Of a stretch of DNA of 38,678 nt, positions 27,402 to 36,554 are shown in pieces. The translations under genes and the position numbers were made by a program. Source of the DNA: an uncultured Cellvibrionales bacterium. GTDB taxonomy: Bacteria; Pseudomonadota; Gammaproteobacteria; Pseudomonadales; Cellvibrionaceae. The notes beneath the pieces are model-generated. The model ran no database searches, was not told where the DNA came from, and was given only the letters and a program-made list of their open reading frames with translations. The stretch spans positions 1 through 38,678 of the forward strand of contig CAJWZU010000026.1 in assembly GCA_913050115.1 (NCBI GenBank). Direction: 5' to 3'. How positions within the stretch are numbered: the stretch's first letter is position 1; every line of letters begins with the position of its first letter.

Positions 27402-27421
27402 TAAAGCTGCGGGCTTTACTT
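27399..27421 (-). terminator. Terminator-like hairpin after the SPOR gene
   Basis: A 9-bp perfect stem, AAGTAAAGC with GCTTTACTT and a 5-nt loop, 50 bp past the SPOR stop on the minus strand, followed by GAATTTTCC. The T run is short, so termination may be partial. Confidence 0.55.
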
Positions 27422-27471
27422 GTGATAACGTGACTGCAAATTGTACGAATGATGTGCCGTGTGTTTGTTTG

Positions 27472-28071
27472 TTAAATATTGGTTTTACGTGTGATCACCC
27501 AAATGTCGATCTTATTATCGGCTAAAGTACTGCGATCTTTGCTCATTTTAGTGCGATTAGGGTAAGGGCCAACTAGCACACGGTAGTAGCTATCGTTATT
27601 ACGTTTTTTAAACTGTTCGATATTGACATCCATATTCATCATCAGTAATTCTGCTCGCAGACGATCGGCGTCTACTGTGCGCTTAAACGAGCCCACTTGC
27701 ATCAGATATTCAATCGGCTCGGCGCTGCTGAGCGCAGCGCTTTTGGTGGGCTCGGTGGCGTTGCGCGGGACCTCAACTTTATCCTCTTCTAGTAATTGAT
27801 AAAAATCAAAGCGTGGCTTTGGGGCAGCATGGTCTTGCCGAGCGGTGTGATTAGTGGCTGAGGTGAATTTTACCGGGGCTTCTGTAGTGGCAATGGCGGT
27901 GCTCTTGCTACTGGGCAGCCCGCCTAGGTAAGTAAGAAACATGACAAAAGCGCCGACCACTGTGCCGGTGAATAACCATACCCAAGCGGGAACCTGAGAC
28001 TTAGGTTTGGGCTTTTTTTTGGGTGAGCGCGGAACCTTGCGGCGCGGCTTTTTGGCGAAGTCTTGAGTCAT
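27472..28071 (-). CDS. ftsN: SPOR-domain cell-division protein, FtsN-like
   Basis: It has 199 residues. A basic cytoplasmic tail (KKPRRKVPRSPKKKPKPK) precedes one membrane helix (about 29–50, AWVWLFTGTVVGAFVMFLTYLGG). A low-complexity periplasmic linker leads to the C-terminal SPOR domain (about 118–199: YLMQVGSFKRTVDADRLRAELLMMNMDVNI… YYRVLVGPYP). SPOR binds denuded septal peptidoglycan. The topology and the position between priA and hslV match ftsN of E. coli and Pseudomonas. It is shorter than E. coli FtsN (319), mainly in the linker; the essential periplasmic E-region (FYQLL segment, about 88–100) is plausible but not certain. Confidence 0.82.
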   Translation of the reverse strand: MTQDFAKKPRRKVPRSPKKKPKPKSQVPAWVWLFTGTVVGAFVMFLTYLGGLPSSKSTAIATTEAPVKFTSATNHTARQDHAAPKPRFDFYQLLEEDKVEVPRNATEPTKSAALSSAEPIEYLMQVGSFKRTVDADRLRAELLMMNMDVNIEQFKKRNNDSYYRVLVGPYPNRTKMSKDRSTLADNKIDIWVITRKTNI

Positions 28072-28145
28072 GGTTGCTATCTACGGTCGAAAGTCAGCAT
28101 AAAAACTGCTGCCATTGTAAGGGCTGTTGGGTGTTGGGGAAAGAT

Positions 28146-30353
28146 TTAGGACATATCTTGTGGATCAACATCGATTGCCCAGCGAATTTTGCGGGCATCT
28201 TTATGGTTTTCCATGTGTTGCGCCAGCAGTTTTAGTAGCTGTTGTAAGGGGCCGCGCTTGGCCGCATTGATTTGTAGTTGAAAGCGGTAGCGGTCGTTGC
28301 GCCTCTCCATAATGGCGGGCAGCGGGCCTAAATAGTTGAGTTGGACGCTACTGGGGTGTAATTGCTCGGCTAGATTGCGCGCCTGCTGCAGAAAATTATT
28401 GGCGCTGTTGGCGAATTTTGATTCGGCTTTAATAATCGCTAAGTAGCGATAGGGCGGCAAATTGCCTATGTATCGCTCTTTTAATAACATTTGCGCGAAG
28501 TGGTGGTAGTTATAGTTAAGTAAGGTCTCCATTAAAGGATGGTCGATACAGTGCGATTGAATCACCACTCGACCGGGCTTTTCGGCACGCCCGGCACGCC
28601 CAGCTACCTGAGTGATTAACTGACCCATCCGTTCAGGGCCGCGAAAATCGGCACTAAAGAGGCCTCCATCAGCATCGATAATGGCTACTAAGGTGACGTC
28701 AGGAAAGTGGTGACCCTTAGCCAACATCTGCGTGCCAACCAATATGCAGGGGTCGCCCGAGTGAATTATGTCGAGCATGTCGGCCATGGCGTTCTTTTTG
28801 CGAGTGGTATCGCGGTCTATACGCAGCACTCTAGTGTTTGGAAAAATTTGCTGTAGATCGTCTTCGCTGCGTTCGGTACCCTGCCCCATGGCTTGTATAT
28901 GAGGGCTTTGGCAGTCGGGGCATCGCTGTGGTATTGGACCTTGGTGGTCGCAGTGGTGGCAGTGCAAGTGAAAGGGGCGCTGGTGTACGGTCATGCGTGC
29001 ATCGCAATTGCGGCACAGCGCTTGCCATCCGCAGTCATGGCACAGTAGTGTCGGGGCGTACCCGCGCCGGTTAATAAACACTAGAGCCTGGTTGCCGCGG
29101 TCGAGGGTGTCGTTGATAGCGTCGAGAGTTTCGCTAGCAAAGCCGTTTTGCAGTGTCTGCTGGCGAATATCAATGGCGCTTAAAACCGGTGGCTTGGCAT
29201 TGCCGGCGCGTTGCATTAAATGCAAGTGCTTATAGCGGCCCTCAAGAGCATTGTGCAGGGTCTCTAGCGCTGGCGTGGCTGTGCCGAGCACTAGTGGTAT
29301 ATTCTCGCGTTGGGCGCGCACGGCGGCAAAGTCGCGAGCCGAGTAGCGGAATCCATCTTGCTGCTTAAATGAAGGGTCGTGCTCTTCGTCGATAATGATA
29401 ATACCGAGCTCTTTTAGCGGCGTGAACACTGCCGAGCGAGTGCCGATAATGATGCGAGCAATACCCTCGCGGGCGCGCAGCCACCCTTGTAAGCGCTCTT
29501 TGTCGCTTAGACCTGAGTGTAAAGTGGCGATTGGTGTGTTGAATCGGCGGGCAAAACGGCCAATGGTTTGCGGTGTTAGGCCGATTTCGGGAATCAGCAC
29601 TAATGCCTGCTTACCATCATTTAATACTCGCTCTATGGCCTGCAGGTAAACTTCTGTTTTACCGCTGCCGGTAGTTCCCTCGAGCAAATAGGCGGTATAG
29701 TTTTTTAAATCAATGTGTTGGAGTGCATTTTTTTGTTCGATGTTGAGCAACAGCGGTGTTTCGCTGAGCAGGGGGTGATGTGGAATACTGTCGATGGTGT
29801 AACTGGGCAGAAGGTCAAACTCTTCTATTAGGTTCTTATCGAGTAGAGCTTTTACGGTGGCGCGACTAATATTGAGTCGGCAGAGTTCGGTGCGGTTGAT
29901 ATGGCCTGACTGCAGTGTTTTGATGAGTTCTGCCTGTTTCTTGGCTCGTTTAAGCGCCCCCACTGGCAGGCCTTTACCATCGGTGGAGAGACGCCAGTGG
30001 GTCTCGCCGCTTAATACGGCGGCGGCGCCTTGACGCAAAAGTGTTGGCAGTGTGGTGAATAAAGCGTCACCCACGGGGGCCTGATAGTAGTTGGCGGCCC
30101 ACCGCAGTAGCTTTAGGTGCTCGAGCGGAATCAGAGGTGCGTCGTCGATTAGCGCCAGCGCCGGTTTTAACTTTTTAACGGGTAGGCTGGAGTGGTTTTT
30201 GACCTCAAGTAACAGGCCGCACAGCTGTTGGTGACCAAAAGGGACTCTAAGTCGCATGCCCGGTTTAAGGTTGTCGGGGTCTGTATCTGCAGGCGGCAGG
30301 TAGTCAAAGCTGCGTCGCAGAGGGGTGGCTAGAGCAATTTCGAGTATTTTCAA
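28146..30353 (-). CDS. priA: Primosomal replication-restart helicase PriA
   Basis: Recognises collapsed replication forks and reloads DnaB. It has 735 residues, like E. coli PriA (732). The N-terminal 3'-DNA-binding domain begins EIALATPLRRSFDYLPP. Walker A is GTTGSGKT (226–233) and the DEEH box is residues 322–325. A cysteine-rich zinc region follows (CHDCGWQALCRNCDAR…CHHCDHQGPIPQRCPDC), then helicase motifs including GRAGRAEKPG. The start appears to be TTG at 30353, since no in-frame ATG or GTG lies between the upstream stop and the first conserved residues. It is divergent from rpmE. No argS lies between it and the SPOR gene. Confidence 0.95.
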   Translation of the reverse strand: MKILEIALATPLRRSFDYLPPADTDPDNLKPGMRLRVPFGHQQLCGLLLEVKNHSSLPVKKLKPALALIDDAPLIPLEHLKLLRWAANYYQAPVGDALFTTLPTLLRQGAAAVLSGETHWRLSTDGKGLPVGALKRAKKQAELIKTLQSGHINRTELCRLNISRATVKALLDKNLIEEFDLLPSYTIDSIPHHPLLSETPLLLNIEQKNALQHIDLKNYTAYLLEGTTGSGKTEVYLQAIERVLNDGKQALVLIPEIGLTPQTIGRFARRFNTPIATLHSGLSDKERLQGWLRAREGIARIIIGTRSAVFTPLKELGIIIIDEEHDPSFKQQDGFRYSARDFAAVRAQRENIPLVLGTATPALETLHNALEGRYKHLHLMQRAGNAKPPVLSAIDIRQQTLQNGFASETLDAINDTLDRGNQALVFINRRGYAPTLLCHDCGWQALCRNCDARMTVHQRPFHLHCHHCDHQGPIPQRCPDCQSPHIQAMGQGTERSEDDLQQIFPNTRVLRIDRDTTRKKNAMADMLDIIHSGDPCILVGTQMLAKGHHFPDVTLVAIIDADGGLFSADFRGPERMGQLITQVAGRAGRAEKPGRVVIQSHCIDHPLMETLLNYNYHHFAQMLLKERYIGNLPPYRYLAIIKAESKFANSANNFLQQARNLAEQLHPSSVQLNYLGPLPAIMERRNDRYRFQLQINAAKRGPLQQLLKLLAQHMENHKDARKIRWAIDVDPQDMS

Positions 30354-30404
30354 GCTACAGTTCTGCTCTGTGAAAGGAGGTTAGTTAAGTGATGGGTAAA
30401 TCGC

Positions 30405-30433
30405 TTGCGCGTCGACGGCTTAACACTTAAAAT
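30405..30433 (+). promoter_or_regulatory. Sigma-70 promoter of rpmE
   Basis: -35 TTGCGC (30405–30410), a 17-bp spacer and -10 TAAAAT (30428–30433) fit sigma-70 well. A start near 30440 would give an 80-nt leader to rpmE. Confidence 0.6.
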
Positions 30434-30458
30434 CCGCCGTCTAAATTTAACTACACTA

Positions 30459-30504
30459 ACCGTTGTACGGTGCTCGACACAAGATCGAGTGGCGGTACAC
30501 AAAG
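30459..30504 (+). promoter_or_regulatory. Structured rpmE 5' leader, possible L31 autoregulatory site
   Basis: Two small hairpins lie in the leader: ACCGT/ACGGT (30459–30471) and CTCGA/TCGAG (30473–30489), flanked by further pairing GTAC…GTAC. L31 is known to control its own mRNA through a leader structure in Gammaproteobacteria. Whether this sequence fits that model was not tested. Confidence 0.35.
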
Positions 30505-30517
30505 GCAAAGGTAAAAC

Positions 30518-30736
30518 ATGCAAAACGAAATTCACCCTAATTATACCGCTATTACTGCAACTTGCAGCTGTGGCAACGTTGTTGAGACTAAGTCTACTAT
30601 GGGCAAGGATCTCAATCTTGATATTTGTTCTGCGTGCCACCCTTTCTACACGGGTAAGCAGAAGACTGCTGATACCGGTGGCCGTGTTGACCGCTTCCAG
30701 AAGCGCTTCGGCAGCCGCATTGGCGGTAAGAAGTAA
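30518..30736 (+). CDS. rpmE: 50S ribosomal protein L31 (zinc-binding form)
   Basis: Seventy-two residues, the L31 type with zinc ligands C16, C18, C37 and C40 (CSCG…CSACH). [19 protein letters not shown] and [13 protein letters not shown] are diagnostic. L31 forms the bridge between 50S and the 30S head. The zinc-containing paralogue is normally replaced by a Cys-less copy under zinc limitation. AAAGGTAAAAC precedes the ATG. It is divergent from priA as in E. coli and Pseudomonas. Confidence 0.98.
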   Translation: MQNEIHPNYTAITATCSCGNVVETKSTMGKDLNLDICSACHPFYTGKQKTADTGGRVDRFQKRFGSRIGGKK

Positions 30737-30739
30737 GCA

Positions 30740-31579
30740 TTGCTTAACTTCTTCGAAGACACAAAAAAAGCGCCTATGGGCGCTTTTTTTGTGGGTGTTA
30801 TTTGTGTGCTACTGCCTATTTTGAGTGTTGAGGCGAGCGATTGCGTTTTGCCCGGCGGTGAATGGGCAGATGTCGATTATGTATACGACGGCGATACTCT
30901 GCGGTTAAGTGATGGTCGAAAAATTCGCTTGTTGGGAGTAAATACGCCGGAGTTGGCCCAATCAAAACGGTGGGGTGGTCGAGCGTCACAGGCGCTAGCA
31001 GATGACGCTAGAGTAGCGGTGACAGAATTTTTCGCTGAGTCGACACGGGTTCGATTGGTTTATGACGTTGAGCGACGCGACCGCTATAAGCGCATCTTGG
31101 CGCATGTGTTTAACTCGCAGGGCGATAGTCTCGAAACTTTTTTGTTAAGGCAGGGTTTGGCTTTTCATATCGCCATACCGCCCAATCTAGCTTTGGCTAA
31201 GTGCTTTGCTCTCATCGCCGAGCGGGCGCGTTCAAAAAATTTAGGTGTATGGTCGCACAGCGATTGGCGCCCGCTACAGGTCCAGAATTTTAGTAGCAAA
31301 GAGACAGGTTTTCGTCGAGTACGCGGGCGGGTTGAAACAATCACTAAAAATGGCACCTGGTGGCTGGAACTGGATGTTCCTTTGGTGCTGAAAGTGACCG
31401 CAGCTGACCGCGCATACTTTCCTGATTACGACTGGGCAGAGCTTTTGCATAAGCGAATAGAGGTTTCGGGCTGGTTAATCTACCGCTCTGAACAGGCCTT
31501 AACTAAGCAGAAAAAACACGCTTACAAGCCTTATATTATGCATCTGCGCACGCCCTATGCGCTGCGTCTTCTCGATTGA
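30740..31579 (+). CDS. Secreted thermonuclease (SNase family)
   Basis: 279 residues if begun at TTG 30740, four bases after the rpmE stop. ATG 30776 and GTG 30791 are alternatives. Only the TTG start supplies a Lys-containing n-region (DTKKAP) before the hydrophobic core GAFFVGVICVLLPIL and cleavage near VEA, so I prefer it. The SNase core shows the calcium/catalytic motif YVYDGDTLRLSDGRKIRLLGVNTPE and RRDRYKRILAHVF with the second catalytic arginine. About 90 C-terminal residues form an extra domain of unknown role. priA–rpmE–nuclease order is also found in Pseudomonas. The rpmE terminator lies inside the first codons. Confidence 0.85.
   Translation: MLNFFEDTKKAPMGAFFVGVICVLLPILSVEASDCVLPGGEWADVDYVYDGDTLRLSDGRKIRLLGVNTPELAQSKRWGGRASQALADDARVAVTEFFAESTRVRLVYDVERRDRYKRILAHVFNSQGDSLETFLLRQGLAFHIAIPPNLALAKCFALIAERARSKNLGVWSHSDWRPLQVQNFSSKETGFRRVRGRVETITKNGTWWLELDVPLVLKVTAADRAYFPDYDWAELLHKRIEVSGWLIYRSEQALTKQKKHAYKPYIMHLRTPYALRLLD
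30761..30792 (+). terminator. rpmE intrinsic terminator, overlapping the nuclease N-terminus
   Basis: A perfect 14-bp inverted repeat: ACAAAAAAAGCGCC, loop TATG, GGCGCTTTTTTTGT. It is A-flanked and T-flanked, so it could work in both directions. It begins 25 bp after the rpmE stop. In the nuclease frame it encodes KKAPMGAFF. Confidence 0.92.
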
Positions 31580-31598
31580 AAGAACCATTCATTCACGC

Positions 31599-34145
31599 TT
31601 AAAAGATCTCCTCCGGTAGCTCTTCAGTCACGCTGTTGCCATCTATCGCCATCGATTCGGTTTCGATCAGCTGTGGCTCATTGCCGGCGCGGAATATTTC
31701 AAAAATGGCATTGCTGCTACCGGGCTGGGCCCGTAGTCCTGTTGCAGGGTCTATGCGAACGGTCACTAATCCATCAGGTTGCTGTTTTGGGACTTCTGGA
31801 TGTTCAATTAGTGCCAACTGCATATAATCAAGCCAGATCGGCAGTGCGGCCGAACCGCCGTATTCATTTCTACCCAATGGGGTGTTGCGGTCGAAGCCGA
31901 GCCAAGTCGTTGTGATGACGCTGGGACTGTAGCCTGAAAACCAGGCGTCACGAGGGCCGTTGGTGGTGCCGGTCTTGCCTGCTATGTCAGTTCGACCTAG
32001 GGCGCGAGCACGGCGGCCGGTACCGTGCTGAACAACGTCTCGCAGCATAGAGTCAATAATGTAGGCGACCCGCGGATCAAGTACGCGAGGGGCGGCAGGT
32101 AGCTCTTTGCTTTTCGCAGCAAATTCAATGTCCGCTGGAGCTATATTGATATCGTCTTCGCTGGCCTCGTTATTCGCCAAGTTTTCTAATGCTTCGATGT
32201 CAATAACTTCTACTGTGTGCTCTTCAAGTTTGCTTTGGTCATCACAGTCTCGACAAACAGTTAGCGGTTGGCTGAGGTAAATGTTTTTACCATCGACATC
32301 TTCGATAGAGTCTATTAAGAAGGGCTCTACGCGGAAGCCACCGTTGGCAAACACAGCATAACCGGTGGCGATTTGAAGTGGTGTTAAAGCGTGGCTACCA
32401 AGCGCTAAGGATAAGACCCGCGGCATGTCACTGGTGTCGAAACCAAAGCGTTCGAGGCCAGAGAGTGCGTTGTCGATGCCAATGCCACGTAGCACGCGAA
32501 TGGAGACAAGGTTGCGGGATTTATACAGCGCTTGACGCAAGCGAGTGGGGCCAAAGAATTTACCACTGGCATTTTCGGGGCGCCAGGCTGTTTCAAGACC
32601 TGAGTCATTAAAGACGATCGGTGCGTCATTCATAATAGTAGCGGAAGTGAACCCGTTTTCCAGTGCGGTGGTATAAATAAAGGGTTTGAAGTTGGAGCCA
32701 GGCTGGCGCGCGGCTTGAATGACGCGGTTAAAGTGACTTTGTTGGAAGTCGAAGCCGCCAACCATTGACAGGATTGCTCCATTCTCGGGGTTGAGCGAAA
32801 CTAGAGCCGCTTGCGCTGCTGGAATTTGTCGGAGTCGCCAAGTGTTTTCACCGTCACGGTCGGCTTGCTCAATGCGAATGACATCGCCAACCGCGATGAT
32901 GTCGGCAGCGGTTTTAGGTGCAGCGGTGCGCCGGTTTTCGCTAAGGTAGCGGCGTGCAGTGGACAAGCCGTCCTCCCAGCTAAGGGCGGCACTGCTGCTG
33001 TCGGCAAGCAATACATCGATTGAGTTGTTATGCACGGCTGTTACAGCAGCAGCTTTGAGCCCAGCCACGTCAGGAAGTTTATTCAGTTTTGCCAGCCACT
33101 CAGCGTAGAGTTGTGTTTCGTCTACTGTGGGCTCCGATGAAATGGCCAGTGGCGGCAGTGTTGCTTCAGGGCCGCGGTAGCCGTGGCGATGATCGTAATC
33201 TAACAGGCCAGTAACTACGCTACTTTGAGCCTTGTCTTGCAAGGTGCTATCAACAGTAGTGTAAACACGATAGCCCTCGGTGTAGGCGCTTTTCCCTAAT
33301 AATTGAATAGCTTCTTTACGGGCTTGTTCGGCAATGTAGGGTGCGTGTAAATCCAGTGGTGAGCCGTGATAGCTAGCGGTGACCGCTTCGGCCTTGGCGG
33401 TGTTGAACTCACCGCTGTCTATATAACCTAGCTCTAACATACGGTCGAGAATCCAGTCGCGACGAATCAGTGCACGGCTTGGATTGGCAATTGGGTTGTA
33501 GGCCGAAGGTGCTTTAGGCAAACCGGCAATCATTGCTAACTGGGCCAAGCTTAATTGATCAATGCCTTTGCCATAGTAAACATTAGCAGATGCTTGAATG
33601 CCGTAGGCGCGATTGCCCAAATAGATTTTATTGACGTAGAGCTCAAGAATTTCGGCTTTGCTAAGTTTTTGTTCAATTTGCAAGGCTAGTAAAATCTCAT
33701 TGAACTTCCTGGCAAATGTTTGATTGCGGGTGAGGAAGAAATTTCGCGCGACTTGCATGGTAATAGTGCTACCGCCGGTTTGGATATGACCCGATTGCAA
33801 AAGTTGTGAGGCGGCTCGCATAAGTCCTTTAATAGAAACTCCATTATGCGCGTAGAATTGATCATCTTCGGCCGCTAATATGGCGTCAATATAATATTGC
33901 GGGATATCTTTATAGGCGATCGGGTAGCGTCGTTTTTCGCCAAACTCACCGATTAGCAGACCGTCGCTAGAATAAATGCGCAGCGGGGTTTGCAGTTTAA
34001 CTTGGCGCAAAGTTTCAACAGCTGGTAATTTGGGACTAAGGTAAAGATAGAGTCCGGCAAATAACAGGGTACTGCCACAGATACCGGCTAGGGATAGCCA
34101 TGACAAGACGGAAATGTATTTGTTTTGAAATATGTATTTTCCCAT
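31599..34145 (-). CDS. mrcA: Penicillin-binding protein 1A (bifunctional peptidoglycan synthase)
   Basis: Class A PBP with glycosyltransferase and transpeptidase activities. It has 848 residues. An N-terminal membrane anchor covers about 12–36. The GT51 domain (about 50–230) has the catalytic E93 (AAEDDQFYAHNGV) and GGSTITMQVARN. The transpeptidase shows S484-NFK (active serine), SRN (543–545) and K724-TGT. The 250–440 region holds the ODD-type insertion. An acidic stretch with CRDCDDQ (631–637) and NNEASEDDIN lies between SRN and KTGT and looks lineage-specific. It is divergent from pilM and convergent with the nuclease gene. In Pseudomonas the gene is called ponA. Confidence 0.95.
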   Translation of the reverse strand: MGKYIFQNKYISVLSWLSLAGICGSTLLFAGLYLYLSPKLPAVETLRQVKLQTPLRIYSSDGLLIGEFGEKRRYPIAYKDIPQYYIDAILAAEDDQFYAHNGVSIKGLMRAASQLLQSGHIQTGGSTITMQVARNFFLTRNQTFARKFNEILLALQIEQKLSKAEILELYVNKIYLGNRAYGIQASANVYYGKGIDQLSLAQLAMIAGLPKAPSAYNPIANPSRALIRRDWILDRMLELGYIDSGEFNTAKAEAVTASYHGSPLDLHAPYIAEQARKEAIQLLGKSAYTEGYRVYTTVDSTLQDKAQSSVVTGLLDYDHRHGYRGPEATLPPLAISSEPTVDETQLYAEWLAKLNKLPDVAGLKAAAVTAVHNNSIDVLLADSSSAALSWEDGLSTARRYLSENRRTAAPKTAADIIAVGDVIRIEQADRDGENTWRLRQIPAAQAALVSLNPENGAILSMVGGFDFQQSHFNRVIQAARQPGSNFKPFIYTTALENGFTSATIMNDAPIVFNDSGLETAWRPENASGKFFGPTRLRQALYKSRNLVSIRVLRGIGIDNALSGLERFGFDTSDMPRVLSLALGSHALTPLQIATGYAVFANGGFRVEPFLIDSIEDVDGKNIYLSQPLTVCRDCDDQSKLEEHTVEVIDIEALENLANNEASEDDINIAPADIEFAAKSKELPAAPRVLDPRVAYIIDSMLRDVVQHGTGRRARALGRTDIAGKTGTTNGPRDAWFSGYSPSVITTTWLGFDRNTPLGRNEYGGSAALPIWLDYMQLALIEHPEVPKQQPDGLVTVRIDPATGLRAQPGSSNAIFEIFRAGNEPQLIETESMAIDGNSVTEELPEEIF

Positions 34146-34185
34146 AAGAAATAATGGCTTAGCTCACAGTTTGGGGGTGGCCTGT

Positions 34186-34214
34186 ATTATACGACCTTTT
34201 TCAGGGTTTACATA
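34186..34214 (-). promoter_or_regulatory. Promoter candidate for mrcA
   Basis: A perfect -10 TATAAT on the minus strand (34191–34186), about 40 bp before the mrcA ATG. The -35 region at 17 bp (TATGTA) is weak. Confidence 0.45.
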
Positions 34215-34223
34215 TTGTATAGT

Positions 34224-34254
34224 TTGGTGCAGTCTTCAGTTAAAGTGCTATAAC
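34224..34254 (+). promoter_or_regulatory. Promoter candidate for pilMNOPQ
   Basis: Extended -10 TGC-TATAAC (34246–34254), 36 bp before the pilM ATG, with a TTGGTG at 19 bp as weak -35. It lies 33 bp from the mrcA -10, so the two divergent promoters are closely spaced. Confidence 0.4.
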
Positions 34255-34269
34255 ATCAATAATACGTAA

Positions 34270-35360
<1,091 letters not shown>

Positions 35361-35361
<1 letters not shown>

Positions 35362-35936
35362 TGGCAAACATCAACCTATTACCTTGGCGCGAACAGTACC
35401 GGGCAGAAAAGAAGAGAGAGTTTTTCTCGTTGCTCGCTGGAGTTTGCGTGTTTGCGGCGGTGGCATCATTTCTTTGGGTGAGCACTGTTGAAAGTTCTAT
35501 TTCAGATCAAAAGGCTCGAAATACTCTTCTTGATACTGAAATTGCAGTTTTGAGCAAGCAGGTTCGGGAAATTAAAGAGCTTAAAAAACAAAAGGCTGAG
35601 CTGCTTGATCGAATGAAGGTGATTCAGGATTTGCAGGGCACTAGGCCCGTGATAGTGCGTCATTTTGATGAAATGGTGCGGGCAATACCGGACGGAGTTT
35701 TCCTGACGACGCTGACTAGTCGCGGTAAGGTCCTTAGCCTTGAAGGTATTGCGGAATCCAATAATCGAGTTTCAAGCTTGATGCGCAATTTAGATGAATC
35801 AGGCTGGTTTGCTACACCTAATCTAACGTCAGTGAAAGATGCTAGCGAGTACGGCGATCAAGCCAATGCATTTGTTATGACTGTTCAGACTGAAGTGCCT
35901 AAATCGCAGCAACAGTCCCAAGAAGAGGAGCTTTAA
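35361..35936 (+). CDS. pilN: Type IV pilus inner-membrane protein PilN
   Basis: It has 191 residues from ATG 35361, which follows GAGGA; the TTG two codons upstream is rejected. The cytoplasmic peptide MANINLLPWRE is the PilM-binding motif. One membrane helix (about 24–42, SLLAGVCVFAAVASFLWV) and a coiled-coil (about 50–90) precede a periplasmic ferredoxin-like domain. PilN forms heterodimers with PilO. The gene overlaps pilM by one base and ends one base before pilO. Confidence 0.95.
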
Positions 35937-35937
35937 T

Positions 35938-36552
35938 ATGGCTCTAGCCGATGTAGTTGAGCAGATAAAAGATTTTGATGTCAATGATATTGATATCGAC
36001 CGTATAGGTGTATGGCCCGCAGTGGCGAAAATGGCGGTGTGTATCTTTGCAGTCGTCGTGATTGCGGCGCTGACCTATTTTATGTTGGTGAAAGATTTAA
36101 ATATTAATTTAGATCGAGTCGTTGCCAAAGAAACTGAGTTAAGGCGCTCGTTTGAACTAAAAAGTTTTGAAGCGGCTAATCTGGATGCTTATCGTGCACA
36201 AAAAGAAGAGATGAAAAAATCCTTGGCAGCGCTTGTGTCTCAGTTGCCAAGTGATACTGAAGTGCCGGGTTTACTAGAGGATATAGATGAGCGCGGCGCC
36301 GAAAGTGGCCTAGATATTAACAGTATCAAGTTGCTGCCAGAGCGAGCCAAAGAGTTTTATATTGAATTGCCAATTGATATTGATATGGTTGGTGGTTATC
36401 ACGATATGGGTTCCTTTGTCAGTGGTGTTGCCGCTATGCCTCGTATTGTCACTTTGCACGATTACGACATTAAAATGGATAAGGGTGGCTCGCTGCTGGC
36501 GATCAAGATTAAAGCCAAAACTTATCGATACAAATCACCGGACGAGGGTTAA
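35938..36552 (+). CDS. pilO: Type IV pilus inner-membrane protein PilO
   Basis: It has 204 residues. A short cytoplasmic segment with VNDIDIDRIGVWP precedes a membrane helix (about 30–50, MAVCIFAVVVIAALTYFML). A coiled-coil (about 58–105) leads to a periplasmic ferredoxin-like domain. Strands such as DIDMVGGYHDMGSFVSGVAAMPRIVTLHDYDIK are typical. PilO pairs with PilN and contacts PilP. It lies one base after pilN and two bases before pilP. Confidence 0.95.
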   Translation: MALADVVEQIKDFDVNDIDIDRIGVWPAVAKMAVCIFAVVVIAALTYFMLVKDLNINLDRVVAKETELRRSFELKSFEAANLDAYRAQKEEMKKSLAALVSQLPSDTEVPGLLEDIDERGAESGLDINSIKLLPERAKEFYIELPIDIDMVGGYHDMGSFVSGVAAMPRIVTLHDYDIKMDKGGSLLAIKIKAKTYRYKSPDEG

Positions 36553-36554
36553 GC

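Noticed and set aside
30350-30640. 96-codon minus-strand ORF between priA and rpmE
   Set aside because: Most of it is antisense to rpmE and its promoter; priA has its own start at 30353.
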